Assembly: GCA_010279815.1 (NCBI GenBank)
Contig: QEOQ01000508.1
Span: 534,254 to 598,253 of the forward strand
DNA length: 64,000 nt
Source of the DNA: Brachionus plicatilis
Taxonomy: Eukaryota > Rotifera > Eurotatoria > Ploima > Brachionidae
Direction of reading: 5' to 3'
The notes under the pieces are model-generated. The model had not been told where the DNA came from. It saw nothing but the letters and a program-made list of their open reading frames with translations, and ran no database searches. The position numbers were made by a program, and so were the translations under genes. How positions within the stretch are numbered: the stretch's first letter is position 1; every line of letters begins with the position of its first letter. Positions 48,261 through 59,584 of the stretch are shown piece by piece.

Positions 48261-50950
48261 AGGCTGTAATATCGAACAAGGGAATACGGTTAATATTCTG
48301 CAGGTTATTTTAGATCTTTTTAAAATCACATTTCATCATAAATAGAGTTAAAGTAGAATTGCTATTATTTCTCCCTAAAATTGTAGTATACTAAAGAAAT
48401 TAATATTTTGGCTCATGTCAATAATGTGATCAAATTTTCCCTAAAAAAATGTGATCAATAGCATCAAGTCGGTTTGGTAAACATTTGATAACAGAATTGG
48501 AGAATTGGTAATCAGTTGTATAAGAACCAAAAATAGATATATAATTTTGTGGTCAAAAATTCAATCTCTCAAGGTCTTTAAAGATTAAATTTTGAAAATA
48601 TTTACATTTATTTTTTATTATTACCCGACTCAGAAGAGTCGGGCTCCACAAATGCGACAATACTGTCTAAATGCTCCCACGCACGGAAATCTTTAGTAAA
48701 AGGCGAAAGATTTATTCGTTTTGCATAGGAACAACAGTTTAGTTAATTGTTATTGCTAAATTCAAACATATTTATATTCATACTTGCAAAATACTAAAAT
48801 GTTATTTTTTATTAACTTTAATAAAACTGACATCTTTTTTTTTTTAATTGAAATGAAATTCAGTAGTTGCAATAAAGTTTCTGATATGATGCTTCAGTTT
48901 TAATAGCTGATGATATTCATAATAAAATAAGATAACTTATTTAAATCATTCAAAATATTAAAATATACTTCTACAACATTAAAAAGTATCCCGATCGAAT
49001 CTTTTTATATTTTGAAAAAACCTTTTTCTTGATTTTTAGCTTCTAATTAATATTGACGAAAAATCTTCAAAAAAATCCAAAAAAGAATGGTTTCTTAAAT
49101 ATTTAACCTATCTTAAATATATACTTAATTGTTAAGAGAAGCATCTTAATTTATTTCTTTGTTTATTTTAGTCTATAGGAAATCTTTCCATTAGAAACTG
49201 ACACTCGAAAGCCACTTCAAATTCTTAGAAATCGATTCTGTAATAAGAAATTATTTTTATATAATTACCGTAAAGCTTTGATCAAGACGGTATAATAAAA
49301 TAAAATTAGATATTGATGCTGTTTTAGAAATTAAAAAATTGATGAATGAATAAAATTATTGAATTAAAAAATTTTTTTTTTATCTTAACTTAAACTTATT
49401 TGAAACCTTAAAATTTCGGAAAATTTTTGATTATGTTCATGATCGTATTGCTGGTCTTCTTTGTCTGGGTTATATTATTTGTTAACAAATATAATCTTTA
49501 ATTATGATTTAGATCGTAATCTATTGCTGGTTCTAATTTACCAAAGTCTAAAATATAATTTAAAATTAGTTAAGATCGAAGGCTAGATCCATTAAAATTA
49601 AATCAAAAAGTGAAATAATTCATCTTATTAAAGCTGTAAAATTAAATAATTATCTATTTAAAAAAAGTCTAAAATTGACTAAGAGAAATACAATAAAAAA
49701 AATAAAAACAGCTCAAAAAATATTATATTTACCAACTCAAAGTCTTTAAATAAAAGGTTTTTAAATAAAATAAAATTATTTAATTACAAAAATTAAAATT
49801 CAATTTAAATAATCATTAAACTTAGTTTTTAATATATTAAAATTTAGCTTCAAGAGAAATAGCATGAACACGCTGGGAGGTTCTAAGATCTACTGAAGAG
49901 TTAAAAATTAAAGGCAAAATTTTCCATTTAATAAGTGTGAATTTTTTTATGTTAATTCAATTAAATTAAATAGAAGCTATTTATCTAAAAATAGTAAGAT
50001 TCAGGAAAAGACTAAAAGCCTAAAAAATGTATTTATAGGCTTTAAAGAAAATAATTTTATTGTAACATGTATTATGAATATTTTAATTGCTATTTTAAAA
50101 ATTTTCGCCAAGCCTGGCGTAATAATTATATTAATAATGATTTAAGTTGACAAACTGAATCTTTATTGGTTAAAATTAAAAATCTTGTATCTTTTGCTTG
50201 GTAACAAACACAAATTAACGAAAGTTTATAGTTTAAATTTAGAAAGTAGATTAATTTATTTAGAAAATTTAAAAAAATTCAATTCTACTATTTAAATTTA
50301 TTCGCATTTGTAGAATGTCCACTTTAAAACTTAAAAACCAAACTGTCATGATAAAATTTTAAAATTATTATTTTAAAATTTTTTAACATTTATCTCTATT
50401 AAAATTAAAGCCTTATTTTCTGCATCTAATTAACCTTCATTCGAAAAATAGTTCGTCAAAAATTAATTTTTTAAGGTTATAAAAAAGACTTAAAAGATTT
50501 TAAAATTAATTATGTAAAATGTGTTCTTGCTATTTAAAAAGATAAAAGGGAGAGTACTTAGCTCAACTCCTTTTCGAAACTTTTCAAGCGAGTGCTACGA
50601 TTAACGCAAACATGTAAAATTTAATATCATAAAATTTGTTAAATGAATTTAAGTTTTTATCCTATTATTAAAAAAAAAATAATACAGTTGAGACAAAAAA
50701 TAAGTCTCCATCGAATCAATTTAATTTATTCTCCGTAATTTAGAAATAATAAATTACAGCAGCAACAAAAAGAAACGATATCAACCAAAATAGAAATAAA
50801 CATAACTCGATCAAAAATCTAAGGCTTCGAATTAGAATAAAACATAAAAAATTTAAATACTGAAAATTTATAATAAATCTATATAATAGAAAAAAAAGCG
50901 AAATAAAAATGGATTCCATTCGAATTTAGATTTTAATTTAAAAAATAAAA
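48261..50950. other. Intergenic, AT-rich with repeat debris
   Basis: No supported exon. Contains a perfect small hairpin (CCCGACTCAGAAGAGTCGGG, 48626-48645), the second copy of the 46.4 kb repeat, and at about 49950-50060 a further decayed frame with similar wording (IKLNRSYLSKNSKIQEKTKS). Confidence 0.5.
49628..49718. repeat. Dispersed repeat, copy 2
   Basis: Same-orientation copy of 46431-46521, about 3.2 kb downstream, with scattered substitutions and small indels. Confidence 0.7.
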
Positions 50951-53900
50951 ATGTTCAACAGCCTAATGCCAAACACGCTGCTGTCAAGTCCACACCATCA
51001 AACAATGAGTCTTGCTTTGCCCACAACCCTCAACTCAACTTCAAATCACACCACCCAGACCAATGGATTTAGTAAGCTTCCCTTTCACCAAAAATTCCAT
51101 CTCTCAAAACTAATTTCAACTCAAAGAAATGCTTTTCGAACTCGAGTCGAACACCACCCTAAACAAGACGCTTATTAATTTACTAAAAAGTTCATTTTTT
51201 ATTAAAAAATCTATTAATTGGCAGCCTGTTAAATACGAACTAATTGTTAACAACAAATTAATGCAAGAATTTGAACGTAAGTTTAATTTTTGTTTAACTT
51301 ACTAATCGCTTTAATCAAGACTCAACGCCAATTCAAAGCATGAACATTATTGTCCTTTTTTTTAACAAGGCTTATTTTCTAACTGTCCAATATTTGTATA
51401 GTCAAGACATAAAAACTTTATGTTCTATTAAATTTTAAATAGTGTGCAGTTAAATATTCTAAATACTTGCTATTCACATTTAACATAATCAGTAGCAATT
51501 TTTCTGTAGATATTTTTTGATAACAATTGATTAATCATTTTGTGTTGTTCTGCTCAAATAATAGAATCTTCTATGGTTAACAAATAAAAGGAAGTGGACA
51601 AATTTTAGCCTGACAAAAAGATTCGAAAAAAATCAATACTTTTTCTAAATATTTAAAAAGCGCGGAAATAAAAAATAATTTTTGTTTACCATTCTTTTTT
51701 AACACTTAAATAGTATTTATATTAAAAAAAAATAATTAATTGAATTTTTTACCAGAGGAAGTTAGCTTCATCTTGTAATCGGTAATCAATTTTTAACTCA
51801 ATTTTATTTTGACATTTTTTTGTGAGTTCTAATCTAAATAGTTATAATTTATCACACTGTCAAACTGTACCAAGACTCTATTATTTGAGCTGTAAATCGA
51901 TTTTTTTACTAGGCTAAAAATATTATTCCAACCTAGATATTTTTATCACGTGATGACTGTTTTATCTTGTGTTTAATTATTTTAAATTTAAATTTCTCTT
52001 TTAATCCTAAAGTAATCATTGTGTTTTGACTAACTATGGGCTCATAAACATAAACATTGATTAACTGCGTAACATATTTAGCTTTTTATTATCAAAAAAA
52101 ATTGTTTATAGTCTTTAGTAAATCCTTATATTTTTTATTTGAATTTTCACTGTTTGATCTTAAATGCTCGATGAAAAAATCACGTTTTATGTAAATAGAT
52201 GTTAGAAAATTCTTGATTTATTTTCATGTTGGGTTCACTGTTTTTTTTTTTTATTAAAGCTTTAAATTGTCAATCCTAGCTTTATATGCAAGAAGATTAT
52301 TCTTGGTCTGGACCCTGCCGGTCTAGATGGTTTATTTTTTTTTGGTAAATGATTGCATGTTTATTATCAAATACTTAATAAGTTAGCTGGATCTAGCTGT
52401 AGTTTTGATTTTATATTACTTGAAAATAATAGCTATTTTTTGTAAAATTTATCTATTAATCATTACCGCTTTGTTTTAATTATTAGCCACTTTGTTTTTT
52501 GGTTATTTTTTTATTTAAAAAAAAATAAAATATTTTAATTTTTAATACGGGTAAGTTGAATTATGGAATTCGTTTTGGAAATTGACGGTAAGTTGGTTTT
52601 GAATCATAAATGGTCGTTACAACTACTAATTATTTAACTTGATAAAAATTAAAAAAATTTATTGCCTCCCTTGAGTGTTAATGTTTTCCAAAAACCTTGA
52701 TTAAGAAACGCATTTGGAGACCGAATTATTTGGTAAATAATTTAATGACAAAATTTGGAATAGAAAATTTTTGAACAAAATATGACACGGTCTAAATACA
52801 ACAAGGGCATTTTTCACCATTATAATTTTTAATGAATTAATTGAGAATAAATATCAAATTTAATTATTTGGAGTATTTTTCCAAATAATCAATGAAATAA
52901 TGTATATTTATTCGATGAGAAAATAATTCAAAAAATTTTCGATAAAAAGAACAGAAAAAAATGTAAAAAAATTGAATAACTTTTTTTCTAAATTTTTAAA
53001 ATTAATTCTATGAATGCAGAATGGTGCAACATTCAAAGTTGCATCAAATATCAAAGTCTGCTAATTTTAAGAGTTTAGAAGAATTTAAATTTCAAGATAA
53101 TCGAGTGCATTTTAAGCGTAGTGCACTGTGCAGAGATTTTGCACATCATTAGCAGACTTTTACAGTTGAAGCAACTTTGAATGTTGCACCATTCTGTATT
53201 CATAGAATTAATTTTAAAAATTTAGAAAAAAAGTTATTCAATTTTTTTACACTTTGTTCTGTTCTTTTGTTCTGAACTTCACAAAACCAGAAATTTTAAG
53301 AATTTTAATTTAGAAAAATTGTTTCGGGAAAATATGAAATATATTTACTAATGGCATTGTGAATTTTGATACAAAAATCAAAAATAAAATATTTAAAGTG
53401 CCAAAGCTTAAGTTCTGAAGGATCAAAACATGTTCTCTAAATTGTAGCAACTGATACATCCTCTGTACCACTAATATACTAATTCTGCAAAACTCTGCAA
53501 AATTCAGAACTTTGTGAATTTTAGACAAAAAACAAAAACAAAATATAAAAACGCCAAAACTTTAATCTGGACCGACCAAAACGTGTTCTGTAAATTGAAG
53601 CAACTGAAACATCCTTTGTACCACCACTTAAAGTTGTATTGGATTTTTAATATAATGTAATATCCCAAATTTTCTATTTTCTGAGTTTTGCAGATTTATT
53701 GCAGAGTTTTGCAGAATCAGTATATTGGTGGTACAAATGATGTATCAGTTGCTACATTTTACAGAACATGTTTTGGTCCTTCACTACTTAAGCTTTGGCA
53801 TTTTAACTTTTTTGTTTTTGTTTTTTGTACAAAATTTCACAATGCCTTTACTAATTTAAAAATGATAATAATACAGAAAAATACACAAATTAAATGAAAT

Positions 53901-56900
53901 TCGATTTTATATTTTTCTTACTAAAAAAATAAAAGATAAGGAATATAATTGATATATAATGAAGGGATGGTTCCTCTTTAAGGAACTGAACGTTTTACTT
54001 TAGTAAAAACCGCTGTAACTCAAAGCAAATATAGAATGCTAAGTTAAGGCTTCAATTTGAGGCTATATTGAAGTTAATGATTAGAGATTATTTTAAGAAA
54101 AGGTTTTATTATATTATGTGCAAAAATATGTTTTTATTTTAAACAAGCCATTTTTAACCACAGCCTAGTGTTAAACATAATTATGTATATGATTGAAATG
54201 ACAAGATTTTTTTCTATTTAACATTTTTCAATAAAACTTTAAGTAAAAAAGCTCAAAAAAGAAATGTTTTTTTTATAAAAAAAACACCACGATAAAATTC
54301 AAAATATCTCTTTTTATAAAATAAAATCATTTTATAGTTTTTCCGGTTTTTTTTATTTAAATTCAAAAAGCTAAAATGAATTTTTTTATAATTTGTCGAA
54401 ATTTTTGGAACAAATTTTGGAACAGATTTTCTCGAATTTTCTAAATTAAGTTCAATATGTATTAGCCGATTTGAAGCATTTCAATAAAATAATGCCTGTT
54501 TCTAATAGTTTCTAATAATAAATTTTTATAATTATTAATTCATAAGTCCCTAGCAGACTCAATCTTTAATAAATTTGTCTGCAAATGCTATATATGAAAA
54601 GCTGAAAATTTTTCCTATCAGAATCTTGTTTCTGATTAAAAAAATTGTAAAAAGTTAACACATTTTTTATGTTTGCTAAGTTTAGTCATTTTTTTTTGGA
54701 ATTTTTTCATATCTTCAGGTAACTATTCAATGTCGTTATCAGAATATCCTAAAATTGTTTCGACAAAATTTGAAAAATTTTACATTGTATTTTTAAGCAG
54801 TTTGCACATTAGCATTTGAATATTTACAATTCTAACAAAACTAACTACTAATAATTCAAGTCAAATAATAATAATAAAAAATCTAATCAATATTTTTGTA
54901 TAAACAAATATTTATATTTTTCAATGATAAATAATCAAAATTTCCTACTAAATTTGTAGTGTGGCAATCTTGATTTGTAAAAACTGTTTAAATCTAACAA
55001 ATAATTTACAAAATTGAATTAAAATAATTAAACGAAAAATTTGCAGCCATTTCTAAATTTAGAAAAAGTCAAAAATTATTTTTCCGAACAATTCGGTAAT
55101 GATAAATTGAAATCAATCTTAAAGCACGAAAGTCCAATATCCAAGTCCTAAAATTTAACTAAAATTAAATTCGCTCCGATGAAATGATTATTTGAATGTT
55201 TAATTTTTTTTAACAAATTAACCGCTGTAAAATAGCTATTATTTTTTTGAACAATCTAGCCGATTAAAAATAAATTTTAATCACATTTTTTAAGTGTGCT
55301 CTGTTAAAACTGTGTTGATAATAGAAAATAACGAACTCAAATAATGCAAATAAAATGTATCGGATTGAAGCAAATGAATTAAATGGCAAAATCTGATGCA
55401 ATTTATTTTACTGTTAATTCTAGCTGATGAGAAACCATCGAATTAAATGAATTAAACCATTTCCAAATTTAGATTAAGATGTCCGATAAATAAAAAAATT
55501 GAAAGTTTGTATGTAAATTTTCTCAATCTTTATTTTTTTTTTTAATTTTATATATGGCAGCGTAATTATTATTTGTTTTGTTGCTAATCTAGTAATTCAC
55601 CACGGTCACTCGATCTAGACCGACTAATTTTATTCCAAATTCGGTCGAGTGTCCAACAGAGAAATATCTCCTCTAAATTTTTTAAATAAAAATTAACAAT
55701 TAATATTAGTTCTTGTACAAAATAATTTTATTTTGTAATTTAATAATTTTTTGCTTCTCTTAAAATTAATTAAACCCTGAATGCTATTTAAAAATGAGTA
55801 ATATCTAATGGAAACATTTAATCAAACGCTAATATTTTCGAGTTTCTTTGGTTCAATCTTGGCATTAAAAAAAAATAATTTAATTCAAAATAGCCAAAAG
55901 ATTGAGCAAACTGAACTTTTCAACAACAAAAAAATTTAATCGCTATTTTACTGTTTAAACATTTAAAAGCTTGAATGATTAAAAATCTAATCCTAATCGT
56001 TGTGATTTTTAAGAGAACTTTGATTTTATTTCCATTATTTTTTTTAAATTGTTTTTAATAGACACTTTTATTTTTGGTTTTAATTTTTTTACAATGCAAA
56101 TAAAATATAGAAATTAATTTAATTATATGAAAAGAGATCAAAACAGAGTTCAAGTCACAGGCAAAGGAAGAGTCTGAACATGGGGAGCATTATGCATTTT
56201 TGATTGAAAATGATCATCAAATAAATGAAGTAGTTCAAAATGGGTACCAGTGCCAAGAGAGTAATTACAACGTAATTGGACAGAGTAAGTCGGGCGTGTA
56301 TTTGTGTAGATATCCGGATGTGGCTCTTAGATTCAATGAATTGCATCGCTACCCTGATCATTTTAGCCTTAAAATGATCATTTTTAAGATTTGCTATGGC
56401 AAACAGACTCTAGCTTTGGTGCGAAAAGACGCCAAGTTGGCACCGATTCCTGCTACTCTAAATTTTAACAGTCACATGTCGGTCATTGCGCCAAAAGAAA
56501 GTGAAAACATTGAAACTCAATTCGATCATTCACAAGTACTTTATTAAATTTAAAACTGGAAAATGCTCAAAAATTATCATTAAAAAAAGGTTTTTAAGTA
56601 ATTTTTGATTTAAAAAATATTTGGCAGAAACATTTTTTCAAAGTAAACATTGAATGTTAAACTGAATTTTTGTATCTACAAATCTCTGCAAAAATTTTAT
56701 GCAGAATTATGCTTGGGTATGATTTAATATGGTTTGCTAGACAGCAAATATAAATAATATTACATTTCTACATTTTCCAATACTTTTTAGTGCAATATTT
56801 GAGGAAATTTTTTATCTTGTATTTTCAAAAGTAAATTTTATAAAAAAATTCCTGAAATTTTGCTCTAAAAAGTATTGGAAAATGTAGAAATGTAAAATTA

Positions 56901-58742
56901 TTTACATTTGCTGTCTTAAAAAAAAATATTAAATTGTAAAAATTGTGAAAATATACATTTTACCTTGCTACACATGAAAATATGTCTCTGCATTTATTTT
57001 TAATATTAAAAATGCTTAAAAAAATTTTCTTTTTTAAAAGAATAAACAAAAATAAATATTTGTATTAGTTAATTATGTAGTGAGTTTTTTACATTTTTTT
57101 AAATTTTTTTTTAATTTTGTTAAAAAAAATTTTTAAGATAATTTTTGATCAAAAATTAAAATTCTCCTTTAAAACTATTTAATATCAATTTTTTTATTGC
57201 ATCAAGATTTTCCTATATGAATATGATTCTAGTAAAATTCCATCAAAACGACCAAGACACTGCTTACCTTATGCAGTAGTTACTTGGCTTAAAACTGATG
57301 AGTCAAACGAATGGCCAGTAAGCTTTACTGACTTGGAAATAATTCCTCAGTGTGCCGAAACAAATGGTCAATCATCAAATGAGAAAAATGGCAACGATTC
57401 GGAAACAAAAGCTGAACAAGAGAGCGCATTGCAACCCAGTGAAGAAACAGCTGAAGAGAAAAAAGACAAAATAGATGATCAGACCAAAGAGGACGCCAAA
57501 AGTGAAGAAGAAAAACAAAAGGAAAAAGAGACAAATGGACAAACACATGGAGACGAAACAAAAAACGAAGTGGAAAATACAAATCCGAAAATTGCGGATG
57601 AGCCAAAAGTTGAGCAAGTTTCTGCATCTCCGAAACAAGAAAATCAAAATGGCACCACAACACCAAATTCGAGCCAAGCGCAATCAGCAACACCTAATGG
57701 CACTCCCATTGTTTCTACAACTCCAAATGGAACAGTCAAAGCAGCCACCAATGCCTATCCAAAACCGACAGCCTACACTGCCTACAGACACGCAGTACCT
57801 TCAAATCTGAGTCCCTTTGTTTATCAGCCAAGTTCATTGGGAATTCGACTACCTTATGGGGCTGCTCAGATTCCTCAGTCAATCGGTGGTCTCCATGCCC
57901 AGCCTTTTTTGAACCACTCAATTCAATCGCCTCTCCAACAGCAGGTTTTTTTGTGCCGAGGTCCCAATGGTCTAACCTATGTGACCGCAGCGCCAGGTCT
58001 AGTGCAACAACAATTGGTTGCTGCACAGCAAGCACAAGCTCAGGCCATTCTTCAGCAGCAAATACTTCAGGCTCAAGCGCAGCAACAAGCCGCTGCCATG
58101 CAAAAAATCCCTGCCAATCACACAATAAATATAAATGGTCAGCTTTATCAAACAAGTGCACAAACTGGTCACATTCAACAAGCTCAGCAGACTCCGCAAA
58201 TAATTTACCAAGCTGCTCCACAGCTGGCTAATCAAAAAACCCAACAGTCCATGCAGCAGAGTTCAAATCCTGCGCAGCAACAACAAGCTCCTCAAACACA
58301 GTCCCCCAAATCTGCCAGCAATCAAATGAATGGCCAGGCTGCTGTTTTAGCTTACAATGGCCAGTCCGCGCAGCAAATGTATGCTCCATCACCTTCGGCT
58401 CAAGCTGCCATTGCTACACAGCAAGGCTACATGCTTGCTGGCAACAATCTCAACCAAAATCAAAATCAGCAGCTTCATCAATTGCAGCAACTGCAGCAAC
58501 AGCAACTCTTGAACTATCAACTAGCTAGTGGAGCTTTGGGACTGAATGGATTTTCGGCTCAAGCTGCAGGACAAGCCCAAGTAGCGTCTGGTCAAAATTT
58601 AGGCTCAGTGCCTGTTGGTTATCAATTGATCGATTATAGACAATTGCAAGGTCTGCAAGGAACTGTTTCGCTTGATCAGCTGACTGGAATGCAAAGAAAC
58701 AGGCTACTTCAAGCTAGACATCATCCTTATCAAAGACCATGA
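50951..58742 (+). CDS. DUF3715 (TASOR/TEX15-type) protein with Gln-rich tail
   Basis: Member of the DUF3715 pseudo-PARP family, whose vertebrate members TASOR (HUSH complex) and TEX15 act in silencing of transposable elements. Exons 50951-51071, 51127-51276, 56147-56535, 57207-58742, all phase-consistent (GF|K|MLFELE; QEFE|Q|FKSQ; HSQ|IFLYEY); about 731 residues. Family blocks: SINWQPVKYELIVNNKLMQE, EHYAFLIENDHQINEVVQNG, NVIGQSKSGVYLCRYPDVAL, MIIFKICYGK and LYEYDSSKIPSKRPRHCLPY followed by AVVTWL. After residue about 260 come an acidic Glu/Lys-rich stretch and then a Gln/Ala-rich region with QQ runs to the end (ARHHPYQRP). TASOR is about 1670 residues, so this protein keeps only the N-terminal domain and has an unrelated tail. 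The 4.87 kb second intron holds several MITEs. Domain call is strong; silencing role is inference. Confidence 0.88.
52945..53268. mobile_element. Hairpin MITE in DUF3715 gene intron
   Basis: About 324 bp with almost identical inverted arms of roughly 130 bp: AAAAAAATTGAATAACTTTT, AATTCTATGAAT and TGCAACATTCAAAGTTGC all appear on both sides in opposite orientation. Outer ends near AAAAGAACAG and CTGTTCTTTT. No target duplication was identified and there is no ORF. Confidence 0.8.
53353..53846. mobile_element. Mutator-like MITE, 9-bp duplication, copy 1
   Basis: A 494-bp element with ends GGCATTGTGAATTTTG and CAAAATTTCACAATGCC, flanked by the direct 9-bp repeat TTTACTAAT (53344-53352, 53847-53855). 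A 9-bp target duplication with long inverted ends is diagnostic of Mutator-like elements. Part of the left arm is repeated in direct orientation (about 53410-53510 versus 53535-53630), an internal duplication. Same family as 63555-63907. Confidence 0.88.
53964..54015. repeat. Fragment of the 28.6 kb mariner-like MITE family
   Basis: TTCCTCTTTAAGGAACTGAA...TTTAGTAAAAACCGCTG matches the right end of the 28563-28790 element (TTCCTCTTTTAGGGACGGAA...TTTAGCAAGAACCACTG) and is also followed by TA. Confidence 0.7.
54018..56146. other. Rest of the long DUF3715 intron
   Basis: AT-rich intronic DNA. A plus-strand exon was sought because the upstream intron is long, but exon 51127-51276 joins 56147 directly in phase and with family continuity, so no extra exon is needed. 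Confidence 0.5.
56732..56915. mobile_element. Small hairpin MITE in last DUF3715 intron
   Basis: About 184 bp. GACAGCAAATATAAATAAT at the left and ATTATTTACATTTGCTGTC at the right form inverted ends; the arms continue as ACATTTCTACATTTTCCAAT and its complement up to TTTTTAG. No coding capacity; target duplication unclear. Confidence 0.8.
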
Positions 58743-59227
58743 ACATGTATATTAGTAATTAGGTGATATTAACTGACTTGTTATCGTATTGTTAAATAAA
58801 AACCGGATAAAATGATTTTTTTGTGGCCCTTTTTTGTCAAGTTATGAGCCCTTTTTCTATGTTTTTATTTTAAGTTCTCTGTTTTGGAGATGTATTTATT
58901 GGTATAAACGGCAACAACAAAAATGCTATTAATAAAATTTATTTTGAACAATTATTCCTTTTTTTAAGTTATTTTTAAGGTTTTGTGTTAGTTAATTATG
59001 ATGTAATGAGTTTACATTTTTTTAAATTTTTTTTAATTTTATTAATAAAAATCTATTTTAAATTGAAAGATTTTTTTAGTCTTATTTTAATTTAATTTAA
59101 AGATAGTTTTCATAAAATAGCATTCGATTGTAAGTATTATTATAGTTCCGTGAATTAAACAAGACACAAATAATAATATTGAATTAATTTTAAATAATGT
59201 TGAAAGTCTAATTTTTGTTTAGATTGA
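58743..59227. other. 3' flank of DUF3715 gene
   Basis: Contains several AATAAA-like signals shortly after the stop (e.g. near 58795) and AT-rich sequence; no further gene. Confidence 0.5.
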
Positions 59228-59235
59228 ATTTTTAG

Positions 59236-59576
59236 CAGAGTTGTTTAAAAGTCCCAAAAAAAAGTCCAAGTTCGGACTTTTTTTTTTTTCAAAGCCCAAG
59301 CCAGGACTCTAAAATTTTTTCTTTAAAAAAAAAGTCTAAGTCCAGAATTTTTTTTTAAATTTGCTAGATCAGGCTTCATATCAAAAAATTTGTATACTCT
59401 TGGGTTGTCTAATGCAATAGATTTACCATATATCAGAATTTTCTTGCAATTTTAGCAAAAATTTCTTGGTCAGTATTCAAAATTTTAAAGCCTAGACTTG
59501 GACTTGTGAATGAAATTTAAAAAAAAAATTCCGGACTTAGACTTGACTTGAGACTTGTGAATTTTAAACAACTCTG
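59236..59576. mobile_element. hAT-like MITE (CAGAGTTGTTTAAA ends)
   Basis: A 341-bp element flanked by the perfect 8-bp direct repeat ATTTTTAG (59228-59235, 59577-59584). Ends CAGAGTTGTTTAAAAGTC and, inverted, CAGAGTTGTTTAAAATTC. The 8-bp duplication and CAGAG-type ends indicate hAT. The interior is dominated by repeated (A)AGTC(C)AAG/GGACTTGGAC words. No ORF. Confidence 0.88.
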
Positions 59577-59584
59577 ATTTTTAG

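Noticed and set aside
48626..48645. Perfect 8-bp stem hairpin CCCGACTC-AGAA-GAGTCGGG
   Set aside because: Considered as a histone-type 3' stem-loop or RNA gene, but no histone gene or conserved flanks are present.
57325..58244. Antisense and alternate-frame ORFs of 60-160 codons across the Gln-rich exon
   Set aside because: Shadows produced by CAG/CAA-rich coding sequence of the DUF3715 gene.
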